NCBI GenBank assembly: GCA_902800495.1
Contig: CADCET010000010.1
Coordinates: 1-64,000 of the forward strand
DNA length: 64,000 nt
Direction of reading: 5' to 3'
Source: an uncultured Prevotellaceae bacterium
GTDB lineage: Bacteria; Bacteroidota; Bacteroidia; Bacteroidales; Bacteroidaceae
Position 1 is the stretch's first letter. Each line of letters opens with the position of its first letter. Both the position numbers and the translations under genes were made by a program. Under the pieces are notes generated by a model. The model saw only the letters and a list, made by a program, of their open reading frames with translations. It ran no database searches and was not told where the DNA came from. This document shows positions 23,079-31,645 of the stretch, piece after piece.

Positions 23079-23164
23079 TGACCATTGACTATTGACCATT
23101 GACCATTGAGTCAAAGAACAAGGCGCAGCCAATGTTCAATGTTCAATGTTCAATGTTCAATGTT
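23076..23164. repeat. Two inverted 7-bp repeat arrays between infB and sufB
   Basis: Five units of cattgac (23076-23110) and five of caatgtt (23130-23164) face each other as imperfect complements. The first array includes the sufB start codon. Copy-number change could shift apparent starts and mRNA structure. Confidence 0.8.
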
Positions 23165-26017
23165 TCACAGTTTCTGTTCTACCTCAATCTCAGTGAACGT
23201 CTCGATGATGTCGCCGACCTCGATGTCGCCCCAGTTGACGAGTGAGATACCGCACTCCAGACCGGTAGCCACCTCCTTGGCGTCGTCCTTGTAACGCTTC
23301 AGAGCGTCGATGTTGGCGGTATGGATAACGATACCGTCGCGGATGACACGAGCCTTGTCCTTGTTGTGAACCTTGCCCTCGGTGACCAGACCGCCGGCCA
23401 CGGTGCCGACCTTCGAAATCTTGAACACCTGCTTGACCTCGATCTCGCCGGTGACGATCTCCTTCTTCACCTTGTCGAGCATACCCTGCATTGTAGACTT
23501 CACCTCGTCGATGGCGTCGTAGATGATAGAGTAGGTGTTGATTTCCACACCCTCACGCTCGGCCAGACGACGGGCTTCGCCGCTGGGACGCACCTGGAAG
23601 CCGACGATGATAGCCTCGGAAGCCGATGCCAGCATGACGTCGTTCTCCGAAATCTGGCCCACGGCCTTCGAGATGACGTTGACCTGCACCTTCTCTGTCG
23701 AGAGTTTGATGAACGAGTCGGAGAGCGCTTCGATAGAACCGTCGGTGTCGCCCTTGACGATGATGTTCAACTCATGGAACTCACCCAGTGCGATGCGGTG
23801 CGACAGCTCGTCGAGACCGAGTTTCGTCGTGGTGCGCAGGCTCTGTTCGCGCTGCAGCTGCACACGCTTGTTGGTGATGTCGCGAGCCTCCTGCTCCGTC
23901 TCCATGACGTGGAACGAGTCGCCGGCCGTGGGCGCACCGTTCAGTCCGAGGATGATGGCGGGCTCGGCAGGACCGGCCGTCTCTATGCGCTGGTTACGCT
24001 CGTTGAACATAGCCTTGATCTTACCGTAGCTGGTGCCGGCAACGACGATGTCGCCCTGCTTCAGCGTACCGTTCGACACGAGCACCGTGGAGACATAGCC
24101 ACGACCCTTGTCCAGTGACGACTCGATGATGCTACCCGTAGCCTTGCGGTTGGGGTTAGCCTTCAGGTCGAGCATCTCAGCCTCGAGCAGTACCTTCTCT
24201 AACAGTTCGTCAACGCCGAGACCCTTCTTGGCCGAAATCTCCTGGCACTGGTACTTACCGCCCCATTCCTCGACCAGCAGGTTCATGTTGGCCAGGTCCT
24301 CGCGTATCTTGTCGGGATTGGCTCCCGGCTTGTCAATCTTGTTGATGGCGAACACCATCGGTACGTTAGCTGCCTGGGCGTGGGCGATGGCCTCCTTGGT
24401 AGTAGGCATCACCGAGTCGTCGGCAGCCACGATGATGATGGCGATATCCGTCACCTGGGCACCACGGGCACGCATGGCGGTGAAGGCTTCGTGACCCGGT
24501 GTGTCGAGGAACGTAATCTGTCGGCCGTCCTTCAGTTTCACGTTGTAGGCACCGATATGCTGGGTGATACCGCCGGCCTCACCAGCGATGACGTTGGTAT
24601 TGCGGATGTGGTCGAGCAGCGATGTCTTACCGTGGTCTACATGACCCATGACGGTGACAATCGGTGCGCGGCTGATGAGGTCGTTCTCGTCATCCTCCTC
24701 CTCGGTGATGGCGTTCTGCACCTCAGCACTGACGTACTCGGTGGTGAATCCGAACTCCTCGGCCACGATGTTGATGGTCTCAGCATCAAGGCGCTGGTTG
24801 ATAGACACCATGATGCCGATCGACATACAGGTGCCGATGACCTGGTTGACGCCGACGTTCATCATCGTAGCTAACTCTGACACCGTGACGAACTCCGTCA
24901 GCTTCAGTACCTTCGACTGTGCTGCCTCGGCTGCCATCTCCTCCTGCATACGCTCGGCGACGGCGTCGCGCTTCTCGCGGCGGTACTTGGCACCCTTCTT
25001 GTTCTGGTTCTTCGTGGTCAGACGAGCCAGCGTCTCCTTCACCTGACGTGCTACGGCCTCGTCGTCAACCTCCAACGGCTTCTGCGCCTGGCGGTTCTTG
25101 TTCTTCTTGTTCTTACCGCCACCCTGCTGTTGCTGCTGGTTGTCGTTGAAGTTCTGGTTGCCGCCTTTCTGCTTGTTCTTATTCTTGTTCTTGTTTTGGT
25201 TGTCGCTCTTGGCCTCAGCCTCGATGTCGACGCGCTCCTTGCCGATACGCACGCGCTTCTTCTTCTCGCTGCGCTGCTGGGCCAGCTTCTCCTCGCGCTC
25301 CTTCTTCTTCTCCTCCTTCGACTTCTTCTTCGGGCGGGTACTCTGGTTCAGGGCGTCAAGGTCAATCTTGCCGACGACATTCAGGTTGGGCATTGCCTTC
25401 TGCTCGGTCTTCAGCTTGAATACCTTCGACTCTGGCTCTTTCTGATTAACCTGAGGTTCTTCGGCGGGCTTAGCTTCTTCTACAGGCTCTGGCTTTGTCT
25501 GCGGTTCTGGCTCAGGCTTCTGTTCTACCACCGTTTCCGGCTCTTTCTCCGGTTCGGGGGCAAGTGTCTCCTTCACGACAGTTGCAGCGGGAGCTTCAGC
25601 TACGACCTCCTCCTTCTTTTCAACGACTTCCTCCTTCACCGGGCTTTCGGCAGCAGCCTCTGGTTTAGGAGTCTCTTTCGGAGCGGGGGCGGCAGGACGC
25701 TTGTTGAGGCTGTCCAAGTCAATCTTGCCTAAAGGCTTGAACTGCTGGCGCACCTCTGTCTTAATCGTCTCTTCCTCCTTTTTCTTCTCCTTCTCTTTCT
25801 CCTTTTTCTTCGGGAAGATCATCTCGGCCTGCTTCTTGATGGCCTTGTCGCGGTTGAACTCGTTGACCAGCGCCTCGTATTGCTCGTCGCTGATCTTCGT
25901 GTTCGGGGTGGCGTCTTCCTTCACCTCGCCGAGACTGTTCTTCTTCTTCAGGAAATCAACTGCCGTTTGAAGTCCTATGTTCAGTTCCGATAAAACTTTA
26001 TTTAATCTTACTCCCAT
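23165..26017 (-). CDS. infB: Translation initiation factor IF-2
   Basis: This 950-residue GTPase places initiator tRNA on the 30S subunit. The N-terminal helix ([23 protein letters not shown]) is the Bacteroidetes IF2 N-domain. Residues about 75-340 are a low-complexity Lys/Glu/Pro/Asn-rich linker. The G domain starts near 453 with [27 protein letters not shown] and NKIDK, followed by domains II-IV ending in [31 protein letters not shown] and [17 protein letters not shown]. Length is normal for the phylum. It lies 51 nt after nusA in the rimP-nusA-infB operon. Confidence 0.97.
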   Translation of the reverse strand: MGVRLNKVLSELNIGLQTAVDFLKKKNSLGEVKEDATPNTKISDEQYEALVNEFNRDKAIKKQAEMIFPKKKEKEKEKKKEEETIKTEVRQQFKPLGKIDLDSLNKRPAAPAPKETPKPEAAAESPVKEEVVEKKEEVVAEAPAATVVKETLAPEPEKEPETVVEQKPEPEPQTKPEPVEEAKPAEEPQVNQKEPESKVFKLKTEQKAMPNLNVVGKIDLDALNQSTRPKKKSKEEKKKEREEKLAQQRSEKKKRVRIGKERVDIEAEAKSDNQNKNKNKNKQKGGNQNFNDNQQQQQGGGKNKKNKNRQAQKPLEVDDEAVARQVKETLARLTTKNQNKKGAKYRREKRDAVAERMQEEMAAEAAQSKVLKLTEFVTVSELATMMNVGVNQVIGTCMSIGIMVSINQRLDAETINIVAEEFGFTTEYVSAEVQNAITEEEDDENDLISRAPIVTVMGHVDHGKTSLLDHIRNTNVIAGEAGGITQHIGAYNVKLKDGRQITFLDTPGHEAFTAMRARGAQVTDIAIIIVAADDSVMPTTKEAIAHAQAANVPMVFAINKIDKPGANPDKIREDLANMNLLVEEWGGKYQCQEISAKKGLGVDELLEKVLLEAEMLDLKANPNRKATGSIIESSLDKGRGYVSTVLVSNGTLKQGDIVVAGTSYGKIKAMFNERNQRIETAGPAEPAIILGLNGAPTAGDSFHVMETEQEARDITNKRVQLQREQSLRTTTKLGLDELSHRIALGEFHELNIIVKGDTDGSIEALSDSFIKLSTEKVQVNVISKAVGQISENDVMLASASEAIIVGFQVRPSGEARRLAEREGVEINTYSIIYDAIDEVKSTMQGMLDKVKKEIVTGEIEVKQVFKISKVGTVAGGLVTEGKVHNKDKARVIRDGIVIHTANIDALKRYKDDAKEVATGLECGISLVNWGDIEVGDIIETFTEIEVEQKL

Positions 26018-26068
26018 CTACGTATTTTACTATTTGACGATTTACAATTTACGATTTTCGCATTGAAA

Positions 26069-27328
26069 TTATTCGAACTCCGCACGGAGAATGCTCAGCA
26101 CCTCGTCGACGGTCTCTTCCTCAAGGTCGGCCTTCTCGATAAGCATTTCGCGCGGTGCGTTGAGTACGGCCTTAGCCGTGTCGAGACCGATAGCCTTGAT
26201 AGAGTCGATAATCCACTGGTCGATCTCGTCGGCAAACTCGTCGAGGTAGATGTCTTCGTCCTCTACGTTGTCGTTGACCACACGGAATACGTCGATGGTG
26301 TGCTCTGTCAGCATCGAAGCTAACTTGATGTTCATACCGCCCTTACCGATAGCCAGGCTGACCTCCTCGGGCTGCAGGTAGACCTCTGCCTTGTGGTTCT
26401 CTTCGTCGAGAGTGATGCTGCTCACCTTAGCGGGCGAGAGGGCACGCTGGATGAAGAGCTGTGTGTTAGACGAGAAGTTGATGACGTCGATATTCTCACC
26501 GCCCAACTCGCGGACGATGCCGTGGACGCGGCTACCTTTCACACCGACGCAGGCTCCTACGGGGTCGATGCGCTCGTCGTAGCTCTCGACGGCCACCTTG
26601 GCACGCTCACCCGGCATACGGGCCACACGCTTGATGGTGATGAGACCGTCGTTGATCTCAGGCACCTCGGCCTCCAACAGACGCTCCAAGAAGACGGGGC
26701 TGGTACGGCTCAAGATGATACGCGGGTTGTTGTTCTCGTTCTGCACCTCCTTGACGATGGCGCGGACGGTCTCGCCTTTGTGGTAGTTGTCGGTAGGAAT
26801 CTGCTCGCTCTTCGGCAGGTGCAGCTCGTTGCCCTCGTCGTCCATCAGCAGCACTTCGCGCTTCCACATCTGGTAGACCTCGCCGCTGACGATGGTGTTC
26901 ACCTTGTCCTTGTACTTCTGGTAGAGTGAGTCGTGCTCCAGCTCCAGAATCTTTGAAGCCAGCGTCTGACGCAGGTTCAGGATGGCACGACGGCCAAACT
27001 TCTGGAAGTCCACTTCCTCAGACACCTCTTCGCCTACCTCGTAGTCGGGCTCAATCTTCTGGGCCTCGCTCAGGGCGATTTCCTTGTTCTCGTCCTTCAC
27101 CTCACCGTCCTCAACGACGATACGGTTGCGGTGAATCTCGAAGTCACCCTTGTCGGGGTTCACAATCACGTCGAAGTTCTCGTCCGAACCGAAGATCTTT
27201 GCAATCACATTGCGGAAGCTCTCTTCGAGCACACTTACCAGCGTTGTACGGTCAATGTTCTTCGTCTCTTTAAATTCCTGAAAGGTCTCAATCATTGAGG
27301 GGCCTTTCGCATCTTTCTTTGTTGCCAT
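26069..27328 (-). CDS. nusA: Transcription termination/antitermination factor NusA
   Basis: This 419-residue RNA-binding factor moves with RNA polymerase and affects pausing, termination and antitermination. It has the N-terminal polymerase-binding domain (MIETFQEFKETKNIDRTTLVSVLEESFRN), an S1 domain (about 135-205), KH1 with CVGVKGSRVHGIVRELGGENIDV (about 255-280) and KH2 with LAIGKGGMNIKLAS (about 323-337). The acidic C-terminal repeats of enterobacterial NusA are absent, as usual in Bacteroidetes. It lies 33 nt after rimP. Confidence 0.97.
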   Translation of the reverse strand: MATKKDAKGPSMIETFQEFKETKNIDRTTLVSVLEESFRNVIAKIFGSDENFDVIVNPDKGDFEIHRNRIVVEDGEVKDENKEIALSEAQKIEPDYEVGEEVSEEVDFQKFGRRAILNLRQTLASKILELEHDSLYQKYKDKVNTIVSGEVYQMWKREVLLMDDEGNELHLPKSEQIPTDNYHKGETVRAIVKEVQNENNNPRIILSRTSPVFLERLLEAEVPEINDGLITIKRVARMPGERAKVAVESYDERIDPVGACVGVKGSRVHGIVRELGGENIDVINFSSNTQLFIQRALSPAKVSSITLDEENHKAEVYLQPEEVSLAIGKGGMNIKLASMLTEHTIDVFRVVNDNVEDEDIYLDEFADEIDQWIIDSIKAIGLDTAKAVLNAPREMLIEKADLEEETVDEVLSILRAEFE

Positions 27329-27361
27329 TGTATCTTTTTTTATTTCTTCAATTCTTCTGTT

Positions 27362-27829
27362 TTACTTGAACGCCAGCAGGTACTTCACCGACTTCACCTC
27401 GTCCATTGAGTAAGTCTTGTCCACGTCGACGATGACGGGGCGCTTCTTGCCTTCCACGTGCTGTTTCTCCTGCACGGTAATGGTGAACTGGCGACCGTCG
27501 ACAGCCTTCAGGATACCTTTCAGCTTCACGCCGTCCTGCTGCAGTACCTCCACCTCGTCGCCGATGTGGTTCTTGTACTGCTGCTCCACCTTAAAGGGCT
27601 GGCCCAATCCGGCAGAGCCGACCTCCAGCTCGTAGTCGCCAAGCTCGTCGCCCAGCTTCTCCTGCAGGAAACGGCTCAGCTCAGCGCAGTCTTCAATCCA
27701 TACGCCGTCAGCGTGGTCAATCTCAATCACGATGCGGTCGTCGCTGCCAAAAATAATGTCTACCAGGAAGTAGTCGCCATTCTGCAACCACTCTTCCACC
27801 AATGTCTTTAAAACTTCTTTGTTTATCAT
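27362..27829 (-). CDS. rimP: Ribosome maturation factor RimP
   Basis: This 155-residue factor helps assemble the 30S subunit. The N-terminal alpha/beta domain carries DDRIVIEIDHADGVWIEDCAELSRFLQEKLG and YELEVGSAGLGQPF, where most RimP have the EVSSPGLDRPL motif; the C-terminal beta domain follows (GDEVEVLQQDGVKLKGILKAVD). Position ahead of nusA and infB is the classic order. It has its own strong promoter at 27895-27926 and a 5' UTR of about 60 nt with a GC-rich hairpin. Confidence 0.95.
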   Translation of the reverse strand: MINKEVLKTLVEEWLQNGDYFLVDIIFGSDDRIVIEIDHADGVWIEDCAELSRFLQEKLGDELGDYELEVGSAGLGQPFKVEQQYKNHIGDEVEVLQQDGVKLKGILKAVDGRQFTITVQEKQHVEGKKRPVIVDVDKTYSMDEVKSVKYLLAFK

Positions 27830-27853
27830 CTATTTCTGCGTTATTATAATGCA

Positions 27854-27881
27854 AATGAGAGACCCGGCTGGGCCTCTCATT
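27854..27881 (-). promoter_or_regulatory. Hairpin in the rimP leader
   Basis: A 12-bp stem (aatgagaggccc / gggtctctcatt, one mismatch) with a 4-nt loop lies between the rimP promoter and the rimP ATG. No T-tract follows, so it may be a leader structure rather than a terminator. It could also mark the end of the upstream S41 peptidase transcript. Confidence 0.6.
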
Positions 27882-27894
27882 CCACTGAACGGTG

Positions 27895-27926
27895 CAAAGG
27901 TACGAAGATTTTTGCGAACCGCCAAA
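27895..27926 (-). promoter_or_regulatory. Promoter of rimP-nusA-infB
   Basis: On the minus strand TTTG (27923-27926), 20 nt, TACCTTTG (27895-27902) matches the Bacteroidetes consensus fully. The -33 box lies 4 nt from the stop codon of the upstream peptidase gene. Confidence 0.82.
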
Positions 27927-27929
27927 CTT

Positions 27930-29612
27930 TTATGCCGATTTTTTCGGTGTGAGCAATTTTTTATACGCTTCTGGCTGCTGTAGCAGGCGGATGGCCTCTT
28001 TCAGCTGCCTGTCGTACTGCAGACCGGCTTCGATGCTGCCAGCCTGATAGTAGTAGGCCGAGATGATGTCGAGTTCAATCATCTGGCGCAGGATGTCCTC
28101 GTGCTTGTCAATATCGGTGGCTACGTCGTGCTTCAGCTTGCTCTCCAACAGCTTGAATGCCTCCTTGGCCTGTTCGTAGTAGCCTTCGGCCTTAGCCGTT
28201 TTCTCTAATTGCTTCAGCTGTTTCTGACTCACGGGGTCGTAGGTAAAGCCACTCTTGACGACCTTCTGCTTGAAGTCGGCAAACTCCTCGTCGGTCAGGT
28301 GGAACTCACGCGGCGCAGCTATCGTCGGGTGGCGGTTGATGTAGTCGGTCACCCAGTCGAACATCACCTCGGTGGAGTCCTGTCCGGAACTGGACAGGTA
28401 GAAGGCGATGTTGGGGATGGTGTCGTTCTTCACCTCTACGTCGGGGGTGATGCCGCCACCGTCGCGCACCTCTCGTCCTGCTGCCGTATGGAAGACGTGG
28501 GTCAGTGAGTCGGCCACGCGCTCGCGGTAGCCGCCTGCACCGTTACGGCTGTAGTTGATGGCCTGTATGCAACGGCCGCTGGGAATGTAGTATTTCGACG
28601 TGGTCAGTTTCAGGTTGGTGTTGTAGGGCATGTCGAGCGGTATCTGTACCAGTCCCTTCCCGTAGGTGCGCGTACCTAAAATGACTGCACGGTCCAGATC
28701 CTGCAGCGCACCGCTGGTAATCTCGCTGGCCGACGCAGTCTCGCCATTCACCAACACCACCAGCGGCATCTCGGTGTCTACCGGCTCTAAACGTGTCTTG
28801 TATGCGTGGTTTGCCTGACTGATTTTTCCGCGGTTCTCGACGATGGTCTGGTCCTTGCCCACCCATAGGTTGACAATATCAACAGCTTCTGCTTCAGAGC
28901 CGCCACCGTTGCTACGCAGGTCGAACACCAGTGCCTTGGCTCCCTGTTGCTTCAGGCCGATAAAGGCACGGCGCACCTCTCTCGCACAGCCCTCGGTGAA
29001 CTGATTCAGGTTGATGTAGCCGATATTGCCCTCTAACAGTCCGTAATAAGGCAGCTCGGGCAGCTTGATAGAGCGGCGCGTAATCTTGAACTCCATCTTC
29101 TTACCCGTCGAGGGACGTAGCACTTTCACCACAAACTTCGTGCCGGCATCGCCACGCAGGTGGCTACTGACATAACTGACGTCTTTGTCGGTCACTAACG
29201 TGTCGTCAATGCTCAGGATGACATCGCCTTTCTTGAGCCCCACCTCTGCGGCAGGCATGCCCTCGTATGGTTCGTCGACGACGACACGCTTCAGCCTCTG
29301 GTGATAGCGGATGAGCGCTCCGATGCCGGCATACTTGCCGGTGAGCATCATCTTCAGGTTCTTTGTCTCGCTCTCTGGGTAGTATTCCGTGTAGGGATCC
29401 AGCGATTGCAGCATGGCCTTGATGCCTGTGCTAACGACTTGGCTTGGGTTCAGCGTGTCTACGTAGAGCAGGTCGAGGTTCTTGTACACCTGATTAAAGA
29501 TGTCCAAGTTTTTGGCCACCTCAAGATTGTGGTTTTTGGCAGTACCTGCCGTCTGTGCTTGTGTCACAGTTGCCACAAGCAGGATAAGGAGTGTGAGGCA
29601 GTGTCTTCTCAT
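27930..29612 (-). CDS. S41 family C-terminal processing peptidase
   Basis: This 560-residue exported protease has signal peptide MRRHCLTLLILLVATVTQA. A PDZ domain at about 105-190 (VVVDEPYEGMPAAEVGLKKGDVILSIDD) precedes the S41 catalytic core: LVFDLRSNGGGSEAEAVDI, the nucleophile Ser in GETASASEITSGAL (about 290) and the base Lys in GTRTYGKGLVQ (about 318). The helical C-terminal extension of about 180 residues is usual for Bacteroidetes Prc/CtpA-like proteins. It likely trims envelope proteins in the periplasm. ATG at 29612 is chosen over the TTG just before it because it overlaps the upstream stop as TGATG. Confidence 0.94.
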   Translation of the reverse strand: MRRHCLTLLILLVATVTQAQTAGTAKNHNLEVAKNLDIFNQVYKNLDLLYVDTLNPSQVVSTGIKAMLQSLDPYTEYYPESETKNLKMMLTGKYAGIGALIRYHQRLKRVVVDEPYEGMPAAEVGLKKGDVILSIDDTLVTDKDVSYVSSHLRGDAGTKFVVKVLRPSTGKKMEFKITRRSIKLPELPYYGLLEGNIGYINLNQFTEGCAREVRRAFIGLKQQGAKALVFDLRSNGGGSEAEAVDIVNLWVGKDQTIVENRGKISQANHAYKTRLEPVDTEMPLVVLVNGETASASEITSGALQDLDRAVILGTRTYGKGLVQIPLDMPYNTNLKLTTSKYYIPSGRCIQAINYSRNGAGGYRERVADSLTHVFHTAAGREVRDGGGITPDVEVKNDTIPNIAFYLSSSGQDSTEVMFDWVTDYINRHPTIAAPREFHLTDEEFADFKQKVVKSGFTYDPVSQKQLKQLEKTAKAEGYYEQAKEAFKLLESKLKHDVATDIDKHEDILRQMIELDIISAYYYQAGSIEAGLQYDRQLKEAIRLLQQPEAYKKLLTPKKSA

Positions 29613-29833
29613 CAATACTCATCCTCGTTGAAGAGGAAGTCCTCTTTGGTGGGGTAGTCGGGCCAGATGTCCTCAATACTGTCGTAGATGTCGCCCTCAT
29701 CCTCTATCTCCTGCAGGTTCTCCAGCACTTCGAGCGGGGCACCCGAGCGGATGGCATAGTCAATGAGCTCGTCCTTGGTGGCAGGCCAGGGGGCGTCTTC
29801 AAGTTTCGATGCTAATTCCAGTGTCCAATACAT
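29612..29833 (-). CDS. DUF2795 small acidic protein
   Basis: This 73-residue protein of DUF2795 type has the core MYWTLELASKLEDAPWPATKDELIDYAIRSGAPLEVLENLQEIEDE and an acidic tail ending FNEDEY. In Bacteroidetes it is a small conserved protein found just before the S41 peptidase gene; function unknown, cytoplasmic. The stop overlaps the peptidase ATG by one base, so translation is coupled. A CTTG-N19-TACTTTTG promoter lies about 105 nt upstream. Confidence 0.88.
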   Translation of the reverse strand: MYWTLELASKLEDAPWPATKDELIDYAIRSGAPLEVLENLQEIEDEGDIYDSIEDIWPDYPTKEDFLFNEDEY

Positions 29834-29937
29834 AATGCTATTTACAATTTAAAGATTTCTTGTTAAGACAAGCGAGCAAGCTCGAGTCCAATTTACAATT
29901 TATATTACCAAAAACGGTCTTTTTTTTAATTTGGCCG

Positions 29938-29968
29938 CAAAAGTACTCATTTTTTTCTTACTTGCAAG
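29938..29968 (-). promoter_or_regulatory. Promoter of the DUF2795-S41 peptidase pair
   Basis: On the minus strand CTTG (29965-29968), 19 nt, TACTTTTG (29938-29945). The -33 element overlaps the 3' end of the adenosyltransferase gene. Confidence 0.68.
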
Positions 29969-30521
29969 CATTTTGCCATATAATTTCGTCTTGGCCGCTG
30001 TTAAAATTTATTATTTTGGCTAAAACGAAGAGATAATCGCTCAACCTGTTGACGTACTGCTGTATCTCCTCGCCCACCGTGGCCACCTCGGCCAGTGCTG
30101 CTATGCGGCGCTCGGCACGTCGGCAGACGGTGCGTGCCACATGGGCTTGGGCGGCAGCTTGTGTACCGCCAGGCAGGATGAACCCCTGCCGTTCGGGCAG
30201 CAGTGCCATCAGGCGGTCTACCTCCTGCTCTAAGAATGCTGTCTCACCCTCGGCCAGATGGGCCGACGGGTAGAGCGGCGTCTGACTCTGGTCGGTGGCC
30301 AGGTGTGTGCAGACGTTAAACAGGTTGTTCTGTATGCGGATAATGGTCGGGCGGTTGTCGTCACCGGTCATCATCGCTGCCAGCAGTCCTAAGTGGGCGC
30401 TCAGCTCGTCGACGGTGCCGTAGGCTTCCAATCGTATGTCGCTCTTCTTGATGCGCACGCCGCCAACGAGGCTTGTCGTGCCTTTGTCGCCTGTCTTGGT
30501 GTAAACTCTCGTAATTTTCAT
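29958..30521 (-). CDS. PduO-type ATP:cob(I)alamin adenosyltransferase
   Basis: This 187-residue cytoplasmic enzyme transfers the adenosyl group of ATP to cob(I)alamin, making coenzyme B12. Signature motifs are the N-terminal ATP-binding TKTGDKGTTSLVGG, LEAYGTVDELSAHLG, the IQNNLFNVCTHLAT helix and the late RTVCRRAERRI with NRLSDYLFVLAK. Length fits the trimeric PduO family. No B12 riboswitch was seen upstream. It follows a conserved hypothetical gene by 12 nt and shares its transcript. Confidence 0.95.
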   Translation of the reverse strand: MKITRVYTKTGDKGTTSLVGGVRIKKSDIRLEAYGTVDELSAHLGLLAAMMTGDDNRPTIIRIQNNLFNVCTHLATDQSQTPLYPSAHLAEGETAFLEQEVDRLMALLPERQGFILPGGTQAAAQAHVARTVCRRAERRIAALAEVATVGEEIQQYVNRLSDYLFVLAKIINFNSGQDEIIWQNACK

Positions 30522-30533
30522 ATCGTTTTCAGG

Positions 30534-31061
30534 TCAGAAGTTAATAATATAGTCTTGTTTCACGCGTTTGCTGTCTGTCAGCACGAGACCGCAGTAATAG
30601 AGGTCGAACGTCACCCTTGCCCGCTCGTCGGCCTTGAGCCGCCGCCAGGCCTGCCTGTCGCGCCATAGTCCCTCGACCACGATGACCGAGCGGTCGTCAA
30701 CGCGTCCTTCGAGCCTGTCCAGCAGACCGTCGGCCTCGCTGATGTCGACGTGCAACAGTTCAACGTTGCCCGTCATCTCGCTGACGACCTTGGCCCGTCG
30801 GCACCCCGCTCGCCAGTAGTCGTGGTAGTCGCTGCTGACAATCGTCTGTGGCTGCCGCCAGTTGGCCAGTCTGAAGTAGAGCCGTCCTAACTTCCGTCGC
30901 AGCCATCCGTCGCCGCGGCCCGTCTCGCTATACTGGTAGTAAGGCCAGTGCTCATTGACGACATAGCGTACCATCCAGTAGTCTGTTGGCGACTGGATGC
31001 CGAAGCCGCGACAGTGGCTGATGCGGCTGAGCCAGACGAGAAGGCGTGTCAGCTGATTCAT
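30534..31061 (-). CDS. Conserved Bacteroidales protein, possible degenerate methyltransferase
   Basis: A 175-residue cytoplasmic protein. The N-terminal RGFGIQSPTDYWMVRYVVNEHWPYYQY recalls a widespread Bacteroidetes family distantly related to class I methyltransferases, but no glycine-rich SAM motif I is visible, so activity is doubtful. The second half (VVSEMTGNVELLHVDISEADGLLDRL, DDRSVIVVEGLWRD, VTFDLYYCGLVLTD) reads like alternating strands and helices of a Rossmann-like fold. It has many Arg and Trp residues. The ATG at 31061 is used because an upstream TTG falls inside the -7 promoter box. It is followed closely by the adenosyltransferase gene. Confidence 0.75.
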   Translation of the reverse strand: MNQLTRLLVWLSRISHCRGFGIQSPTDYWMVRYVVNEHWPYYQYSETGRGDGWLRRKLGRLYFRLANWRQPQTIVSSDYHDYWRAGCRRAKVVSEMTGNVELLHVDISEADGLLDRLEGRVDDRSVIVVEGLWRDRQAWRRLKADERARVTFDLYYCGLVLTDSKRVKQDYIINF

Positions 31062-31172
31062 TGTCAGTGGCAAAGGTACGAATAATTTTCAAATAAGCGC
31101 ATAAAGAGCGGCGAAAATTTGGCCGTTTCATCGTTTTTCCCGCCTTTGCCCTGCCTTCGCGCGCGTATATAT

Positions 31173-31307
31173 GGATAGTGAAAGCGGAAAACATCCCACC
31201 CACGTCGCCCACGTCGCTCCTGTCTCCTGCTTTGCTGGCTTGTGGGGGCAAGAAGCTTAGGGGCGGGATGGGCGACGTGGGTGGGATGTTTTCCGCTTTC
31301 ACTATCC
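31173..31307. repeat. Perfect 39-bp inverted repeat
   Basis: The left arm 31173-31211 begins ggatagtgaaagcggaaaac and the right arm 31269-31307 is its exact complement, with a 57-nt loop. The arms include cccacccacgtcgccca. Exact identity over 39 bp suggests a recent origin or active maintenance. Confidence 0.9.
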
Positions 31308-31335
31308 CTATGGTAAAAGGGAAAAGGTAAGAGGT

Positions 31336-31497
31336 TGTGGCGGCTCTTGAAATTTTCACGGCCTTAGAGAAAAACGTCACGGCCTTAGAGAAAAACGTCA
31401 CGGCCGCTCGTGAAAAAATATAAGCCTCTCGTAAAACCGTCACGGCCTCTCGTAAAAAAATATAAGCCTCTCGTAAAAACGTCGCGACCTCTCGACT
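31336..31497. repeat. 21-bp imperfect tandem array
   Basis: About seven units alternate between cacggcc(t/g)(t/c)... and (t/a)taagcctctcgtaaaaac types, each 20-22 nt, with two exact copies at 31357-31377 and 31378-31398. There are no spacers. A minus-strand frame across it repeats AVTFFSK but lacks any other gene feature. Confidence 0.8.
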
Positions 31498-31584
31498 ATG
31501 TGTACAACATATTCAACATTCTGTGAAATAAGCATATAAATAAGCATATAAATGTTCTCATTCGCGCACAAAGAGCGGTGAAAA

Positions 31585-31616
31585 TTTGGCCGTTTCATTC
31601 TTTTTTCGTAATTTTG
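31585..31616 (+). promoter_or_regulatory. Promoter of the nucleotidyltransferase-giant protein unit
   Basis: TTTG (31585-31588), 20 nt, TAATTTTG (31609-31616), 29 nt before the nucleotidyltransferase ATG. The first giant gene starts only 21 nt after that gene and shows no promoter of its own. Confidence 0.8.
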
Positions 31617-31645
31617 CACCGAAAACTGTAAAAACGAGTACTAAA

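Larger units (their letters stand above)
31097..31598. repeat. Direct repeat of 35 nt bracketing the repeat-rich region
   Basis: 31097-31131 and 31564-31598 match at 33 of 35 positions (gcgcayaaagagcggygaaa, then atttggccgtttcat). Both contain the TTTG -33 box. Only the second is followed by TAATTTTG at the right distance; the first has CGCCTTTG there, which lacks the TA. Confidence 0.8.
31062..31645. other. Repeat-dense intergenic region (584 nt)
   Basis: No credible gene. In order it holds: a -7 box for the minus-strand gene (31071-31078, TACCTTTG), a first copy of a promoter-like 35-mer (31097-31131), a 39-bp perfect inverted repeat (31173-31307), a 21-bp imperfect tandem array (about 31336-31497), a small duplication of ataagcatata (31528-31552) and a second 35-mer copy that forms a working-looking promoter (31585-31616). 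Confidence 0.8.

Noticed and set aside
23078..23132. Longer SufB N-terminus ([18 protein letters not shown])
   Set aside because: These residues come from a 7-bp intergenic repeat; the family N-terminus starts at MKKKNEF.
30952..31443. 163-aa minus-strand frame spanning the repeat block
   Set aside because: It consists of the 21-bp array (AVTFFSK repeats) and the inverted repeat, and overlaps the start of a better-supported gene.
31336..31497. Possible CRISPR array
   Set aside because: Units are contiguous, about 21 nt and imperfect, with no spacers and no cas genes in the window.
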